Assembly (NCBI GenBank): GCA_040218445.1
Contig: JAVJRK010000013.1
Location: forward strand, 62,001 to 126,000
From: UBA1479 sp040218445
Lineage (GTDB): Bacteria; Pseudomonadota; Alphaproteobacteria; Rhodospirillales; Casp-alpha2
DNA: 64,000 nucleotides
Direction of reading: 5' to 3'
Shown piece by piece: positions 62,994-64,000 of this stretch (position 1 is its first letter; each line of letters opens with the position of its first letter). The notes beneath the pieces were generated by a model. That model did not search any database, was not told the DNA's origin, and saw nothing but the letters and a program-made list of their open reading frames with translations. The position numbers were made by a program, and so were the translations under genes.

Positions 62994-64000
62994 TCAAAAG
63001 GGGTCTTCCAGTTTCTTGGCCAGCTCTTCAATGTTTTCGGGCGGCCAGGCAGCGATTTCCATGCCCAGATGCAGCCCCATCGACGCCAGAACTTCCTTGA
63101 TCTCGTTCAAGGATTTACGACCGAAGTTCGGGGTGCGCAGCATGTCGGCTTCGGTCTTTTGAACCAAATCGCCAATGTAGATGATGTTGTCGTTCTTCAG
63201 GCAGTTGGCCGAACGCACGGAAAGTTCCAGTTCGTCCACCTTGCGCAACAGGTTCTTGTTGAACGGCAGGTCTTCCTGCTGCTGCTCTTCGCGGGCGTGT
63301 TCCGGCTCTTCGAAGTTGATGAACAGCTGCAACTGGTCCTGCAGAATGCGGGCAGCCAGCGCAACGGCATCTTCCGGCGTAACGGCACCGTTGGTGTTGA
63401 TCACCAGGGACAGCTTATCGTGGTCCGTAACCTGGCCGACGCGGGTATTGTCGACCTTATAGGCGACCTTACGCACAGGCGAGAACACGGCATCGATCGG
63501 AATCAGGCCGATCGGGCTGTCTTCGGCGCGGTGCTGGCTGGCCGGAACGTAGCCCTTGCCCATTTCCACGGTCAGTTCCATGTTCAGCTTGCCGTCGCGG
63601 TCCAGGTGGCAAAGCACCAGATCCGGGTCCATCACTTCGATGTCGGCACCCGTTTCGATCATGCCGGCGGTCACGACGCAGGGGCCTTCGGCCTTCAGCG
63701 TCATACGTTTCGGGCCTTGCGCTTCCATGCGCAGCCCCATCGCCTTGATGTTGAGAACGATGTCGGTCACATCCTCACGCACGCCGGGGATGGATGAGAA
63801 TTCGTGCAAAACGCCGTCGATCTGCACAGAAGTAACGGCGGCACCCTGCAGCGACGACAGCAGAATGCGACGCAGCGCATTACCCAAAGTCAGACCGAAA
63901 CCACGCTCAAGCGGCTCGGCAACGATCGTCGCCTGGCGCGCCGGATCGACGCCCGGATTGATATCGAGCTTGTTCGGTTTAATCAGTTCTTGCCAATTTT
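62994..64000 (-). CDS. rpoA: RNA polymerase alpha subunit (5' end cut by the window)
   Basis: Partial, lacking about the first five codons. The N-terminal domain starts WQELIKPNKLDINPGVDPA and contains GNALRRILLSSLQGAAVTS for assembly; the C-terminal domain with SVRSANCLKNDNIIYIGDLV binds DNA UP elements and activators. The reading frame is open to the right edge. About 334 residues are inside the window. rplQ follows after 119 bases. Confidence 0.97.
   Translation of the reverse strand, partial: NWQELIKPNKLDINPGVDPARQATIVAEPLERGFGLTLGNALRRILLSSLQGAAVTSVQIDGVLHEFSSIPGVREDVTDIVLNIKAMGLRMEAQGPKRMTLKAEGPCVVTAGMIETGADIEVMDPDLVLCHLDRDGKLNMELTVEMGKGYVPASQHRAEDSPIGLIPIDAVFSPVRKVAYKVDNTRVGQVTDHDKLSLVINTNGAVTPEDAVALAARILQDQLQLFINFEEPEHAREEQQQEDLPFNKNLLRKVDELELSVRSANCLKNDNIIYIGDLVQKTEADMLRTPNFGRKSLNEIKEVLASMGLHLGMEIAAWPPENIEELAKKLEDPF

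Overview
The window is a contiguous, dense, GC-rich stretch of chromosome from an alphaproteobacterium, most likely of the Rhodospirillales or a related order. This rests on gene content: Do-type protease, rarA, crcB and a large-subunit pseudouridine synthase directly downstream of rpoA-rplQ; an ATP12-type F1 chaperone; DUF1489 and DUF2336 proteins; a bacterial ELM1 homologue; PAS_5 proteins. I cannot name genus or species. No prophage, insertion sequence, CRISPR array or rRNA is visible. About 64 protein genes and one tRNA-Leu(GAG) are present, almost all intact; rpoA is cut by the right edge.

Left part (1-8.4 kb): a TIM-barrel epimerase-like gene, an ELM1 family gene, a PAS_5 sensor, a small membrane protein, a GntR - PhyH dioxygenase - COG4091 (homoserine-dehydrogenase-like, SAF domain) operon, and a TPR-sulfotransferase. 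8.4-18.1 kb: pyrE behind an unusual leader, an oligopeptide-type ABC transporter (binding protein and two permeases, no ATPase), a secreted alpha/beta hydrolase, a class III aminotransferase, a PadR-like regulator behind a Fur-like palindrome, an Hpt protein, DUF1489 and a CheY-like protein with an unusual tail.

18-34 kb: acyl-CoA and housekeeping metabolism on the minus strand (enoyl-CoA hydratase, rhodanese, DsbA-fold isomerase, SDR, thiolase, thioesterase, L-aspartate dehydrogenase), a LiuR-like MerR regulator with a clear operator, mgtE, tRNA-Leu, lipB, a divergent pair of an altered-motif metallo-beta-lactamase-fold protein and a GlcG/HbpS protein, a chemoreceptor, acylphosphatase and pccA. 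34-49 kb: a second PAS_5 gene, an N-carbamoyl-D-amino-acid amidohydrolase/quinone-reductase-like pair, a TPR-2OG oxygenase, a BaiN-like flavoprotein, a methyltransferase, an HxlR regulator with two operators, a TauD dioxygenase/CoA-transferase operon, a YdbH-like protein, pccB and a second CheY-like protein.

49-64 kb: ATP12 chaperone, AsmA and a HAD phosphatase in one operon; two tandem OmpA-type lipoproteins; a response regulator - DUF2336 - soluble histidine kinase operon; then pseudouridine synthase, crcB, rarA, Do-type protease, rplQ and rpoA.

The most unusual cross-window signal is four near-identical palindromes around GTATAC, all in gene-upstream spacers (pyrE/sulfotransferase, chemoreceptor, TauD operon, OmpA lipoproteins). 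They fit the operator consensus of FadR/FCD-type GntR regulators. Other leads are the three-gene DUF2336 phosphorelay, the chemically altered metal site of the MBL protein, an intrinsic terminator inside the leader of the TPR-sulfotransferase, and two CheY-like proteins that share a GPDRRRR tail.
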